Shown here one piece after another: positions 10,801-22,530 of a stretch of 64,000 bases of DNA. The stretch lies in assembly GCF_933775445.1 (NCBI RefSeq), contig NC_065872.1, positions 930,001-994,000 on the forward strand. Direction: 5' to 3'. The DNA comes from Argentina anserina (Eukaryota > Streptophyta > Magnoliopsida > Rosales > Rosaceae). The position numbers were made by a program, and so were the translations under genes. The notes under the pieces were generated by a model. It worked only from the letters and a program-made list of their open reading frames with translations. It was not told the DNA's origin and searched no databases. Each line of letters starts with the position of its first letter. Within the stretch, counting starts at the first letter, position 1.

Positions 10801-12742
10801 ACAATCCCAAAAATTGATAGACTTAACTAGAGACGGTAACCAATATAATAATGCCACTATTTAAGTGCCTAATCCTTTGCACTATTAAAAAGAGAATAGA
10901 AGCTGTACAAGTTAAGCTACGATGATAATCTAAACAATATATATTGTCTCTATAGCATAGGTATTCAGCAGGTAGCACCACTATACTACATTTAATTACA
11001 TATATAAGGCTTATATCTATCTTTGTGTTCTTACATGAGTCCAACACTAGCATGCAGATAAAACACAAAACTTAAGGAGGGGAGAACAATTTAATTATTG
11101 AGGCATCAAGAAAACAAATATAAAATAAATGGGCTACCTTTCAAATAAGAGATTCCTGAATCAGTAATGTTACAGTTGGACAACTGCAATTCATTCAGGT
11201 TTGTCAGCCCTGGGAAAAAAGGGGAAAGATTAGTTGATTGCAGAGTGACATTGTTCAAGTAAGAAACAAGAAAAAAAAATAGCCAAAGAAATTTCAGTCT
11301 ACAAGGAGAATCCTTGAAAATGAAATTCTTGCACTCTCCTCTTTCACTCAATAGGAACATTTTGAACCAGTAATTTTCCAGCAAAATGATCACAAACACG
11401 ACCATTGCTACACAGCAGCAAAACACTGACAAACAAATTGTACCTGAGATGGCCTTTAAGTCGGAGTCCGTGATGCAATTACAACATCTAACATTAAGGG
11501 ACTTTAACTTTGTCAATCCTGCATCATATAAAACTCAGGTGAGTTATTAACAAGATCAAAGTCTACTGCGACTTTCCTATCAAGGTGTTCAATTAGGTTC
11601 ACAATTATGAATACGATGAGAAGTCTTGTTTGGTCAGTGAGACATAATATCAAATTCAGACTAGACAATAAAAACCAAAAGAATGGAGACAATAAATAGC
11701 AGGTCGAACCTTGTAGATGAACAAAGCCACCATGAATCTCTGGACACCTCTCCAAGTCCAACTTTTCTAAGTTAAAAAGGCTGGAGAAAGTACACATCCC
11801 TTCAGCAGTAATTGCACTGCTCCTTTTAAAACTCAAGCACTTCAAATTTGAAAGACCTACAGATATAGCCAGAACTAATCCCGTTAGGAAACAACTGATA
11901 CCTTGTACAAAATTATATCAAAGTGCACAAATGCCCTTTGCCAAAAGGAAAAGAGATTGATGCAAACCAGTTTGCGAACATAAACCAAGACTTAAGAACA
12001 AAGAAAATACCGCTGATGTGCTTAAGTCCATGTTCTGAAACACGGTCACAGTAATCATAAATTAATGACTGCAGGTTCAAGCAGTCTTTTAGAAGATCCA
12101 ATCCAGCGTCCGTCACCTCGGAGCCAGAAAGATCAACAGATAACAGAGACGCGCCTTGTGAACAGATGACATCCATCCAACTATCTTCCACACAAGGGTA
12201 ATCCCCCAAACCAACATCCTGTCATTACAAATTCAAATTCAGTAAACAACAAGCGCTCTTTCCATATCACACAACTTCCAAACCACCAAACTAGCAACAC
12301 ATTCACCTCGAGTGCGCAATCTCTAAACGCCTTGAGAGACCCCTCACTGAGAGACTGCGAACACACCAATTCGTGAAATATCTGCTGGCTCACATCCCTC
12401 GGCAGCGTCGACAGCGAATTATGTTTCTCAATGTCCTGCACAAAACAAAACAAAGAAAATTCCAAATGTAGAAACCATAACTATCTAATCCGCCACTCGA
12501 TGCAAACACACTGATACACCAATACTAACCCTGCACATTTTGGAAATGCATAATTCCAGGAGCGGCGGGCAAATGCCTTTGCCCGCCGCTCCTGGAAGCT
12601 GTTCTACAGCGTGGCGGCGAAAAGACGAAGCTCCAAGCCATTTGGAGCTGCTAGTTCTGCAATATCTCCCAGACACTACAGCTCTGCCAACTTGTTCTTC
12701 AACCACCGGCTGGTCTCTCTTTCTGGAGCATATACTCCCCAT
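7838..12742 (-). CDS. Leucine-rich repeat protein (plant FBXL14-like LRR family, At1g15740 type)
   Basis: I recognise a widespread plant LRR protein of unknown biochemical role, often annotated F-box/LRR-repeat 14-like. Fifteen exons splice in frame to 582 residues: 12530-12742, 12307-12435, 12011-12218, 11710-11856, 11444-11518, 11138-11209, 10642-10713, 10474-10545, 10274-10345, 10121-10192, 9734-9805, 9245-9388, 8690-8761, 8232-8378 and 7838-8019. The N-terminus has MGSICSRKRD, a possible N-myristoylation context, then a weak F-box-like stretch (LPRDVSQQIFHELV). About 18 cysteine-containing type LRRs follow, for example LTNLNELQLSNCNITDSGI. The protein ends LLNLISFRP. Seven exons are exactly 72 nt and one is 144 nt, one 24-residue repeat each or two. 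Start: MMGS, with the second Met preferred by family similarity. Exon 1 contains a perfect hairpin. Confidence 0.9.
12554..12597. repeat. Perfect inverted repeat, 20-bp arms and 4-nt loop, inside LRR coding exon 1
   Basis: Arm 12554-12573 reads TTCCAGGAGCGGCGGGCAAA. The loop is TGCC. Arm 12578-12597 is its exact reverse complement. It is GC-rich in an otherwise AT-rich locus and lies in the coding part of exon 1, over codons reading QLPGAAGKG then CPPLLEL. The CPPLLEL side matches the family; the other side lies in a variable linker. Confidence 0.97.
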
Positions 12743-14363
12743 CATCAACACAACAAATGAAAGCTGATTCTATCAATTTTGAGTCCCATCTAGCTCCGGA
12801 TAAGGCCTTCGCGGAGCGCGTGAACTCCACGCCACAATATACAGTATATTCGTTTCTTTCTGCACACGAATTTACAGTTTTCATTTCTCATAGAGCTTAA
12901 ACAAACAAAAATAATAATAAAATAAAGAATAAACTTGCTGCGTGTGATTCTTGAAATTGAAGTTTGATTTCGAAAGATGAGATGTAGAATCGAGACTCAA
13001 ATTCTCTAGAGCTTTGAATTAAATGGATATCATATGACCGGAAAAGTGAATCGTTAACGGAGGAGAGGCTCACCGATCAACCGGAGCGAGCGGAGAGAGA
13101 GAGAGAGAGACTGTGACTGAGGACTGGGGGCGAAGAAGAAGAAGAAGATGATGAAGAATCATACAGCAGCTGATATCTGACACGTGTCGTGTTGTTTCGT
13201 CACACGACACGTGGCAGATATCAGTCCTGAAAACAACGATGGTGATGGAGATCAGAACAGAGACTTCCTTCTAGGAGGGTGGGCCCCACGTCCCTCCAGA
13301 GAGGGACCTTTTCGGTTTTATTCGGCGGGAAAAGCAAGGCGTTGCCGCGTGGAAGGGGGGCGGACTGACGAAAATGCCCCTATCACGAAACGGCAGCGTT
13401 TTGGCTTCTGTTGTTGTTCTTCTTCACTTTGTATAATCAAAATCTTAGCTCATTCAATCACTATTAAAAAGAAAGAGAATCGTGATTACTGATTGCATGG
13501 ATGCATATTTGTCATTAGTGAGTTATACGTATGTGCCTGGGGTTGGATATCATGGAGTCAAGTGTTGTGCAACAAGCCAACAACACAAGTGATGAGGAAG
13601 AAAAGAAGATTTCTGATACAAGAAATGCTTCTTTCATCTTTTCTCCAAGATTTGGAACAAAGTATTGGAATAATTAGAGAATCATTCAAATGATAATGAT
13701 AATTACCAATGATTGTAATTTGTAACAAGGAGGAAATTTGCAAGAAACAAGTTGCTCAATTGCATGTCATTTTCAACCCCTACATGAGTGTTATGTGGGA
13801 ATGAGGATTGATGAAGTGCACGTTGCTCTTGCAGACTTGGCTACATTTCAATTTAGTTTTACAATTAAGCCCCAATTTGGAGAAGAATGACTAAAGCTTC
13901 ATAGGTGGGTTAGCAGAAGACCTCTGTTTTCATATCACCACTATCTCAATACCGGCCTTGAGTGCCTTCAAGTGACTCCAGTCACAGATAGATTCAAACA
14001 AAAGATTGGAAATTTAACAAATATAGGTCATGGCGGAATGCATGATTGAATAAATTAAGTACCTAATATTAACATTAAGCCTGATCAATATCAAAAACTA
14101 AATAACAATCTTAAAAACAAAAGCTAAACCTTTCCACTGGCGAAATGAATGTTACCGGGATATTCGAACCACCAAATATACACCAGCTCTGTTTTTTAGT
14201 GACTACTCAAAACTGGTAAAGCTGGATTTCAACGAATGTGGGGCAACTTTCATCTAAAGAGCAATATGCAATTACATTACAAAAGCTGACGCTGAAGTAT
14301 GATTATAATACACGAGATTTTCAGCAAAAATCAGCCAATCAGGCCAAGAAGTATACTATCACA
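12743..14363. other. LRR upstream region and TIP1 3' flank
   Basis: Leader and promoter of the LRR gene run from 12743 to about 13400. This stretch includes a (GA)n tract near 13097-13110, a GAA-rich tract at 13131-13148, and a TGGGCCCCAC site II-like element near 13281. The frame at 13184-13492 spans the inverted repeat and is not recognised. From 13500 to 14340 I see AT-rich intergenic DNA with no gene. Confidence 0.5.
13170..13224. repeat. Inverted repeat with a G-box in each arm, upstream of the LRR gene
   Basis: Arms 13170-13192 and 13202-13224 pair at 22 of 23 positions around a 9-nt loop. Each arm contains CACGTG; the contexts are GACACGTGTC and GACACGTGGC, the second being a classic ABRE. 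It lies about 430-480 bp upstream of the LRR start codon. Confidence 0.9.
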
Positions 14364-17300
14364 CTAAGACACAGTAGGCCGGGAAGCATTCCGTCCAAGG
14401 CCAAGACCCAAGCCTAAGGGGACATTATCAGTTTTGGGTTGGCCTTGATTGCTATGGCTGCAATGGGCAGAATGAACATGACCTAGATGTGCTGATGCAT
14501 TCGAATTTACGTTGATTGAAACATGATCATGGCCATTTGTGTGGTGAGAATGAGAATCCCCATTTTGCATGTTTGAATTGTTCATGTGCCTCATTCCAGT
14601 CCCCTCATCACGAGCTGATTCTTCGATCAGTTCCACATCTTCATTGTAGCCCTTGATCAAGAAATCTGAGCAGTTCTTCTTCATCCCATGATCATATGGG
14701 TTTCTGAAGCGACCACCCGGCCCTCTGAGGTAGTTATAGCGCAACGCATTGGCCATTTCATTAGTAGTAATATTCCGTGAAATCTGTGACAGAAGGAACC
14801 CTTAGAGAAGAATAAAATTGAATCTCATCTAATATACTGTACGAGTAAACTTTTCGAACCTACAACTTGTGCTTATAGTTATTTATCTTATAATTAATAG
14901 AAGACTTACTTGAGAAGCTTGTACAGCAGTCAAGACGGCCACACCAGAGAAGAGGAAGAAATCAGCAATCAAAAACGATATAGCACCAATATGACTTCTA
15001 AAAACATAATTAAGCCACGCTCCAAATGAAGAAGGACCAAGTGGATCACTCCAAATTCCTGCAATAAATAAAGCAATTTCTTTTAGAGAGAGGTCACAAC
15101 AAGATAATTGTATACAAAGTCTTATGCCAGAAAATTCAATAGAGTCGGAATTGGTACATACTCGTAACAGTAACTCCTCCAGTAATCAACATCGCCAAAA
15201 CTTCAAGAACAAGGAATATAAAAAAATCCCATTTGTTTTTCTGTCCCATGTTACAAGAAAAGTTAAATGCAACTCATTTATTGAAAACTAATTCCAATGT
15301 ATCAAAAAGAAAAACACAGAACAAATAAGAGTTAATTAATGGATGCACCTTGCCAATGCAATTGGATACCCACGGGCAATGGTGGTCAAATTGTTCAACA
15401 CAACGGTCACATGTAGAACAATGCTTTGCACGAAGAGGCCTGACAATCTAATGACAATGTCAATAAGTCATGTTAGATAATGACCTAACAACTAAGTGAG
15501 TCTATTGTGTATAAGCAACAAAATTCAGTACTCAATGGCACCTTGCAAGTTGCACAAAGCTGAGACCAGTTACCAGCTAGCAAGGCCGGATTATTTATCT
15601 CAATCTTCAATAGAGGTTCCTGATTAAAAACAATATTAAAAAAAATATTATGACCTTTAACAATATTAAAAAAAATCAGCATGTTTACATAATTTTTATG
15701 ACCTCTAACAGGCAGTGTATTATAAATATTGTTTCTTTACATTATTAGAAAAGCCAGGATTATACACATGGGTTACATAAATAGTTCTTGCTAGAAAGAG
15801 GGTGGGGGTAGAGAAGATAGTACGCACATCATCTTTCATATTCTGTGAATCATGGATATTCATTCGGATGTAACCGGGATCTTTACTGCAATAAACAAAA
15901 TGAACCAAAGGTTTAACTAGATGTCAGTCCTCCAGTGCTCCACTCTACGCAGTAAACCATAAATAAGCATTGTGATAGAAGAAGAAAAGAGAGGGAAGGG
16001 AAAAGGGGGTGGTGGGATGCAGACCCATCAGAGGACATTGATAATACACCAGCCATCATGAAAGGAAACTATTATGACTAACATGATATTCAAGCATTAA
16101 TAAGGCCTGCAATTAGTATCAGAACTCATAGATGTACGTGCTATACCTGCTACACCGATAGAACATAACCAGCCCTGCAGTTGCTAGGAAGACACCCAGC
16201 CATGCAATAAAAACTGAGCCGGCTGTTAATTTGGGCAGATTTGGTGCTACAACCAATTTAGATAGGGATTGGAAGTTAGTATAATCATAACAGCAGAGGC
16301 ACATAGTGGAAATTAAGATAGAGCTTTGAGCAGATACCCATGATAACCGAATGACTATAGATCACAAGGAGCACAAAGATGACACACCAAAGAGCTGGTG
16401 CGAGTCCCAGTTTCGTTAGTTGTTCAAGACGACTGTTCCCATCACAACGTTTGTCAAGTAACCTTCGAGCATTCCCCTGTAATAACATATATTCCAGAGC
16501 ATGTAAGTTCTTTATATTCTGTCAGTTATTCTAGACTCTTAGCAGAAATCAAATGTGTAACACCATTAATATCAAACAACACAACCCTCAACAGGTGTGT
16601 AGACATATAAACTCACAACTACAAACACACAGACACAAGCAACTACCAAGAACAAAGATAGAAGAACCATATTTGGAAGTGGAAAACATTACTAATGTAT
16701 GCCATTTGTTGGATATTAATCAGGCATTTCTAAACAAGAAAGAGGGGAAAATCATTAACAACACACTAAACCATCACAATATTAAACATACAAAATGTAA
16801 ACCTTAACGGGTATTGGAACGAGGATGTCAATGAACATACAAGTAACATCACAAACCAATTTTAAAAGTATTTTGGTTATGGAACACTTACAAGGAAGAA
16901 AGCAACTTGTCTGTGGCTTTTATCAGCAGCGAGTTGGGCTGGTGTAAGGCCAGTGTTATCCGTAACCATCAAGTCCTCCTTTTTCCCAGCTTGTACCAAC
17001 ACTGTGCATGCCTCCAAGTTACCCCTGATAGCAGCCCAATGAAGAGGAGTGCAACCTGAAGTTACTCAGATAAAACAATATAAATAACTATTGCATAACA
17101 GGTGAATTACATGACCAATAATGGAACAGAGGCGACTTACCCTCTTTATCTTGCCGCCCTCTATATGCATCCAGAAACAAAAGAAGACGTATACAATCAG
17201 CAAAACCTTTATAAGCAGCCCTAATCACAAGAAAGATAAAAAAGATATATTACAAGGCTACCATATTTGGTGGAACAAGCTTTGTCAGTAGTATACAGAG

Positions 17301-19125
17301 GAATGCAAAGTCTTTGACTGCTGATATTTATCAAAATAGACACAGATCAAGCAGACTTCACATGTGAGCACTGAGATAATATTATCAATCTACTATGCAG
17401 GAATGTTATTTACTGTACACTTTAGAAAGAAAAGAACTTCTTGCACACAATGGTTTACAAATAACGAAAGGTAGAAACTAGAATCAAAGGTAAATCAAAT
17501 GGTTTTACCAAATATAGATAATAAACTAGGAAAACTATTAGGTTTCAGGAATTAAAAAGTGAGAAGACGATCATAAATAACAAGTTGTACTTGAATAGGT
17601 GATACTGCAATGTTTTATTTTCATGATATATAGAACGATAAAAAAGATATTTAATAAATAATATCGAACATTTAATCAATATTTTAACATACCAGTGCAA
17701 AGGGCTTCTTCCATCATTATCAGGAACATCAGGGTCAGCATTCCATTTTGAAACAATATGATATAGGAAAGCAGTCTGACCATATTGGGCCGCAACATGT
17801 GTGGTCTGCGATCATATCAAATTTGACCAGTAAGATGAACATGGTTCAGTCAATTTATAAGTTAAAATGGGATATAGAAAGCTTTTCGGTCTAAATAGAG
17901 CCGTGCAGGAGAATAAGAAATTAACCTGTCCATTTTAAACTAAACTCCTACTTGTATCAGTAAAAGTCTATTCCAATTTTAACTCTTGCAAGGTTCATAA
18001 TTCAGTGAGCAAGACCTTGACCTTCTGACAATCCCTACTTGCTTGAAAACGTTTTGAAGCATCATTATACAATATCACTCACTGAGTGGTGCATATTAGC
18101 TTTGACTTTGAAATGCTTATTAGCCTCCATCCTGAATTGCAGGCTCTTAAGATTCATGTTTTTCCTTCTGTGGTTCCACCCAATCCCTTTATCACAAGTC
18201 CATAATGTATTTTATAATGCCTTCCATTGACTTTAGTTCATATAGCCAGCATCCTTGCCTTAATAACAATAGTGGCATTCCCTTTCCCAAAAGAACCTAC
18301 ACAAACTGACTCTTCCCACAGTTAATAATTTTCACCAACGAACCCACATGGCAAAACATCTCTCATGACAAAGTTTAAACTAGCCAGTAGCATACTTTAC
18401 AGCTTGGGAACAACTTCTTATCACTCGCGATATCGCCCTTACAATAACCAAACAGACAAAAATGCACAAGCAGATACTTCTATCCAAACGAAAACCAAAA
18501 AAGTAAAAAACAAACCTGATAGCCATACATATCGCCGGCATTCACCCTTGCACCCTCTTGCAGCAAAAGCTCCGCAACCTGAATAGCACCCCGCACCGCA
18601 CTCCAGTGCAATGCCGTCTGCCCCGCGTGATCCTTTGCATTCACATCTCCTCCATGCTGCCATTAAAACACACAACAAAACCCGGCGTCACTTCCAACAC
18701 AACTCCCACATTACATTTCCAACAAAACAACAATGTCAATAACAGTTAAAAACATCTCTAATCAAACTAAGTAGCATTATTAAAAGCTCAAAACTTCATT
18801 AACCAAAATCAAATCACTAAATATCTCAAAGCTTGATTTTTTTATGAAGAAGAAGAACAACCTCAATGATGTACTGGGCGGCGGCAGTGCGGTTGTTAAG
18901 GGCGGCCCACTGGAGGGCGTAGTAGCCAAGCCCATCGGTCTCGGAAACCGAGCAACCCTCACACTCCACCAATCTCTGAAGCTTCTCCAAATCGCCGTAC
19001 GCCGCCGCCGTGTACACGTCGTTCCGGAGGCTCTCCTCCCCGATAATCCCATTCGCTTCTCCGGCCGCCGGCGACGACGAATCTACCTGGGTCTCCTCCT
19101 CGACGACCTCGATCTCCGACGACAT
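14364..19125 (-). CDS. TIP1: Ankyrin-repeat DHHC protein S-acyltransferase, TIP1 type
   Basis: This family attaches palmitate to cysteines of target proteins. Arabidopsis TIP1 (PAT24) is a Golgi/plasma-membrane enzyme needed for cell expansion and root-hair growth. Thirteen exons sum to 1884 nt (627 residues): 18862-19125, 18516-18656, 17693-17805, 17141-17220, 16892-17055, 16338-16476, 16147-16246, 15828-15885, 15542-15619, 15349-15447, 15162-15240, 14910-15058 and 14364-14783. Ankyrin repeats fill about residues 40-265 ([33 protein letters not shown]). Two membrane segments follow. The cysteine-rich CRD holds [18 protein letters not shown], with the catalytic DHHC at about 400-403. Two more membrane segments come next, then the TTxE motif in [13 protein letters not shown]. 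The C-tail is His/Asn-rich and ends [16 protein letters not shown]. All key residues are present. Start [11 protein letters not shown] matches the family. Confidence 0.95.
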
Positions 19126-20711
19126 TAGAAACCTCAACAACCGCAGAAAGTCGCGAGCTTTGGGTTTTGTTTTCAACGAGGGGGGTCAATTAGGCATTGG
19201 GTTTGACCCGGTTGGTATGAAATAGAGGAAGGGAGGATTTGGATTTCTAGGGTTTTTCTGGGAAGCCGGCCATGGTTGACTATGGATTTGGCTATGGATT
19301 TTCAGTACTAGCCAAATTGTTGTTAGAGCTTTTTGTTTGCTTCTTCAGTTCTTCCTAATCTTAAGGCAAATGTTTGGGGGGTTGGGTCCAGTAACTATAT
19401 TCTTACCTAATGTTTATATTGTATTATTGTTACCTGTTTTTATAGCTTCTATATTTTCTTCAATTTCTACATTTTTTTTATATTTCGATGACATAAAGAA
19501 ACCATGAAACATAATTAAAACCCAAAACCATTTTTTGTTTTGAGAAAAAGATAATGTATTTCACCAAAATAAGATTACAATAAAAGAAACACTTGGTAGT
19601 GGAACTAGATTCCTCACTCTCATTCTTACTAACATTACTAGTCACGAGACTATCGCAAAAAATAATAGACATAAGCGAATAAGACCCAATTTCGAACCAA
19701 TTAAAACAATTCTAGAAATAGTCGATACATACTCGCTGCTAATTTCAATAAGGAAACTGTTCTAATAACATTACATAACAAAACCATATTTACAAAGACA
19801 GCTCTCCCCATTACATTGACACCCGGAAAATGCCGGAATGAACTGACTTTAAAATAGTCCATGGATTGGCACACACCACAACACAACCAACACTCAACCT
19901 AATGACACCCTAAACGCTCGTTCAAGGGAGGAGGGATGACACAACACCTGAAAAATAAAATCTAATAAAAGGACAAAAAAATAGAATTGGGCAGCCGGGC
20001 TGATATATTAACACAAGGACAAAGATGTGAAATGAGATGATTAATTGTGAAGTTGTGAAGCTTGTAGGAACAATATATATAGGCGTATGAGAGGCATCAA
20101 ACTGATAAGATTTCGAAGTTCAACTGAGTTGGTACTCTGAGGAGCCATTGCAGATAAGGCTGTGAACTATATATCCAATATTCCCCCTTATAATCAAATT
20201 TAACTGTGAACTATGTGACTGTAAAATTTTAATATACTAAATTACTGATGGGGCTATTTACCATAAAATTTATTTTTACTGGCCAAAGTTTCAACTGAGG
20301 TCATGATGGCAACGTTTTCAGTAGGGATAAGGCACCTATTATCGGATTAATTCAAATTCTTGGCGCAGGGTCGAAAAAATTAAGCATTAGAATGAGAATC
20401 AGAGAATATGGGAGTGGCTTTGTCAGAAGTCAGAGCATATAACAAGTCTTACCATGCAATGACTCATAATAGGAAGGTAATAACTAATAACATCGAACAC
20501 ATCAGAAGAATGTTGATAACACTACATCAAAGTGGTCTACTAATTTCATAAGAGTACACTGCAGGTACCGTAGATAATCAATGACAAATTGACAATAGAG
20601 GGTTCATCAGGAACAATGATAACAATTCCTACACTAGCAAACCGACACGCTAAACTCTCGAATCACTACTCCATGACTGCTGGCCTAAAACAGAGAGACT
20701 AGGATACAGTC
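19126..20711. other. Intergenic between TIP1 and the acidic protein gene
   Basis: TIP1 leader and promoter are at 19126-19400; the 3' flank of the next minus-strand gene covers about 19900-20711. The region is AT-rich and no gene was recognised. Short frames at 19478-19886 lack recognisable sequence. Confidence 0.5.
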
Positions 20712-22530
20712 TCACTTCCTCTTTTTAGCAGGAGGCTGTGGAACCTCCTCCTCGTCTTCCTCTTCTTCCTCCTCTGCATCTTCGTCATCATCATCATCGT
20801 CACCATCTTCCTCATCCTCATCCTCATCATCATCGTCATCACTTCCTCCACCACCATTGGCTTCAGGATCATCCTCAGGATCCGCCTCTTCCCCTTCTTC
20901 GCCTGAGAAGTCCTCATCCGCTGCATCATCTTCCTCCTCAGGCACATCATCGTCATCATCTTCCTCGTCATCCTCCGTGTCGCTGGCATCTTTGTTTTCT
21001 GGACAAGGTTTTTCCAATTTGAAAAGCTCTTCAAAAGGAAAGCTGCAGAAGGGAGCAACACTAACCCACTCAATTCAAAGTACCAGTGAAGGCTAAGAGT
21101 GCAAGTACAGGATTGACATCTGAGATTTTCGTTACCTTCCAGTGACTGCAGACAATTTTGGTGACTTATTGATATCCTTCATCAAGGATCCAGCCTGAAA
21201 AAACCTCAAAAAATGTTAGTGCCATACAATACAACGAGAAAAAAAATAACAACTATCAGATTGCTTTGTATTTTCTCATGTAATCCCAATTGGGCTTTCA
21301 TGTTAGTAACGGTACAAGTCAAAATCCCATAAATATCTTACATTAAGTACATACAGAGCCGCAAGAAGAAATTGGACACATCAATACTAGGCTTCCATCA
21401 CTCAAGAATGTAATAAATCAAATAAACCTTAGCTCTCATCTACAACTAGGATTTTGGGAATCAGATTTGAAGATAGGCACACAAAAAACATCAACCTTAG
21501 GCTTCCATCACTCAAGAATGTTATTAATCAAATAAAAATTAGCTCTCAACTACAACTACCAAAAGTTTGGTTCATGGCAGATCTGGTACTCAACCCTAGC
21601 CCATATATAAATAAACATGTCGGATGAAGTGGCTGATATCTGAGAAGCTGAAATCGGCAACATCAATAACCTGTTCTCTTCTAACACTCGGAAAATCAAA
21701 AGGAGTGGTAGCATTCAATAACATTATGAACTCAAAGAAAACAGTGCACCACACAAATATTAGAAACAATCTTACAAAGTCAAAATTATTCTAGTTACCA
21801 AGAGCAGAAGAACCTCGGACCTCCAAAGTTTAAAGCTAACCTCCAGGAATTAGTACTAATCAGTAACAAATAATACTACTAACAACCACCAAAGGTTAAC
21901 TCTTTAACTAGCATTACTGTTCAACAAGCAAGAAGAAATCAACACTGATTTGAACACAATACTCAATTCATTCATGAATAACCCACATTATACCAGCCCC
22001 TTTTAGTACTTTAAAGGTATCGAACAAACCACTATCCTGAAGGCCCAGAAACAAAGAACTCAAACTGTCTCAAATCAACCCAGAATTTTACAGATTATAA
22101 ACACAAAAAAGGCCTTATAGTAGTTCACATTCTACAAAACTCCCACAATTAATCAAAGCCCTTCTCTTCCCAAACAGCCTAATTCACAAATACATAAATC
22201 CCACCCTGAAACTTATTAAAACCCAATTTCCCACAACTTCAAAACCCTAAATTCAAAAACTTCAGCCCAATACTAGAACTTCCTCAAGATTCCAAACACA
22301 AAGCATGAACCTTTAACACTCCAACCCTTAAGCCCAACTCAAATCCACCTCCGGAAAAACTAAAACTCACAGCAAAAAAGAGCAACATTGACGGAGATTA
22401 AATGATATACCGCCAGAAGCAACAGAGCAAGAGAGTTGTGAGCAGCAAGAACAGTGTTGACCACCATAACTTCCAAAACAGAGCCGACCCAGAAGCTGTT
22501 CTTCTCAGAGGAGCACAAAGAAACCATCAT
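20712..22530 (-). CDS. Small acidic-tail protein, probably nuclear, family of unknown function
   Basis: Three exons (22411-22530, 21136-21194, 20712-21042) splice in frame to 169 residues. The N-terminus is MMVSLCSSEKNSFWVGSV, followed by a Leu/Ala-rich, partly hydrophobic helix (NTVLAAHNSLALLLLAAG), then SLMKDINKSPKLSAVTG and FPFEELFKLEKPCPENKD. The remaining 80 or so residues are a nearly pure Asp/Glu tract ending QPPAKKRK, a basic nuclear-localisation-like tail. Similar plant proteins exist and are often mislabelled by low-complexity matches (for example VHS3-like or nucleolin-like). The acidic tail plus KKRK suggests histone or nucleolar contacts, but that is inference. I chose ATG 22530; the open frame reaches upstream only to a non-ATG codon. 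The opposite-strand frames here are low-complexity shadows. Confidence 0.75.
21378..21559. repeat. Direct repeat, about 70 bp at 110-bp period, in intron 1 of the acidic protein gene
   Basis: AGGCTTCCATCACTCAAGAA occurs at 21389 and again at 21499. The similarity extends to about 21449 and 21559, with several mismatches. It lies in the 1.2-kb first intron. Confidence 0.8.

Noticed and set aside
20738..21096. His/Pro-rich and Ser-rich open frames opposite the acidic tail
   Set aside because: They are antisense readings of GAY/GAR codons in a real Asp/Glu tract, with no independent start or family.
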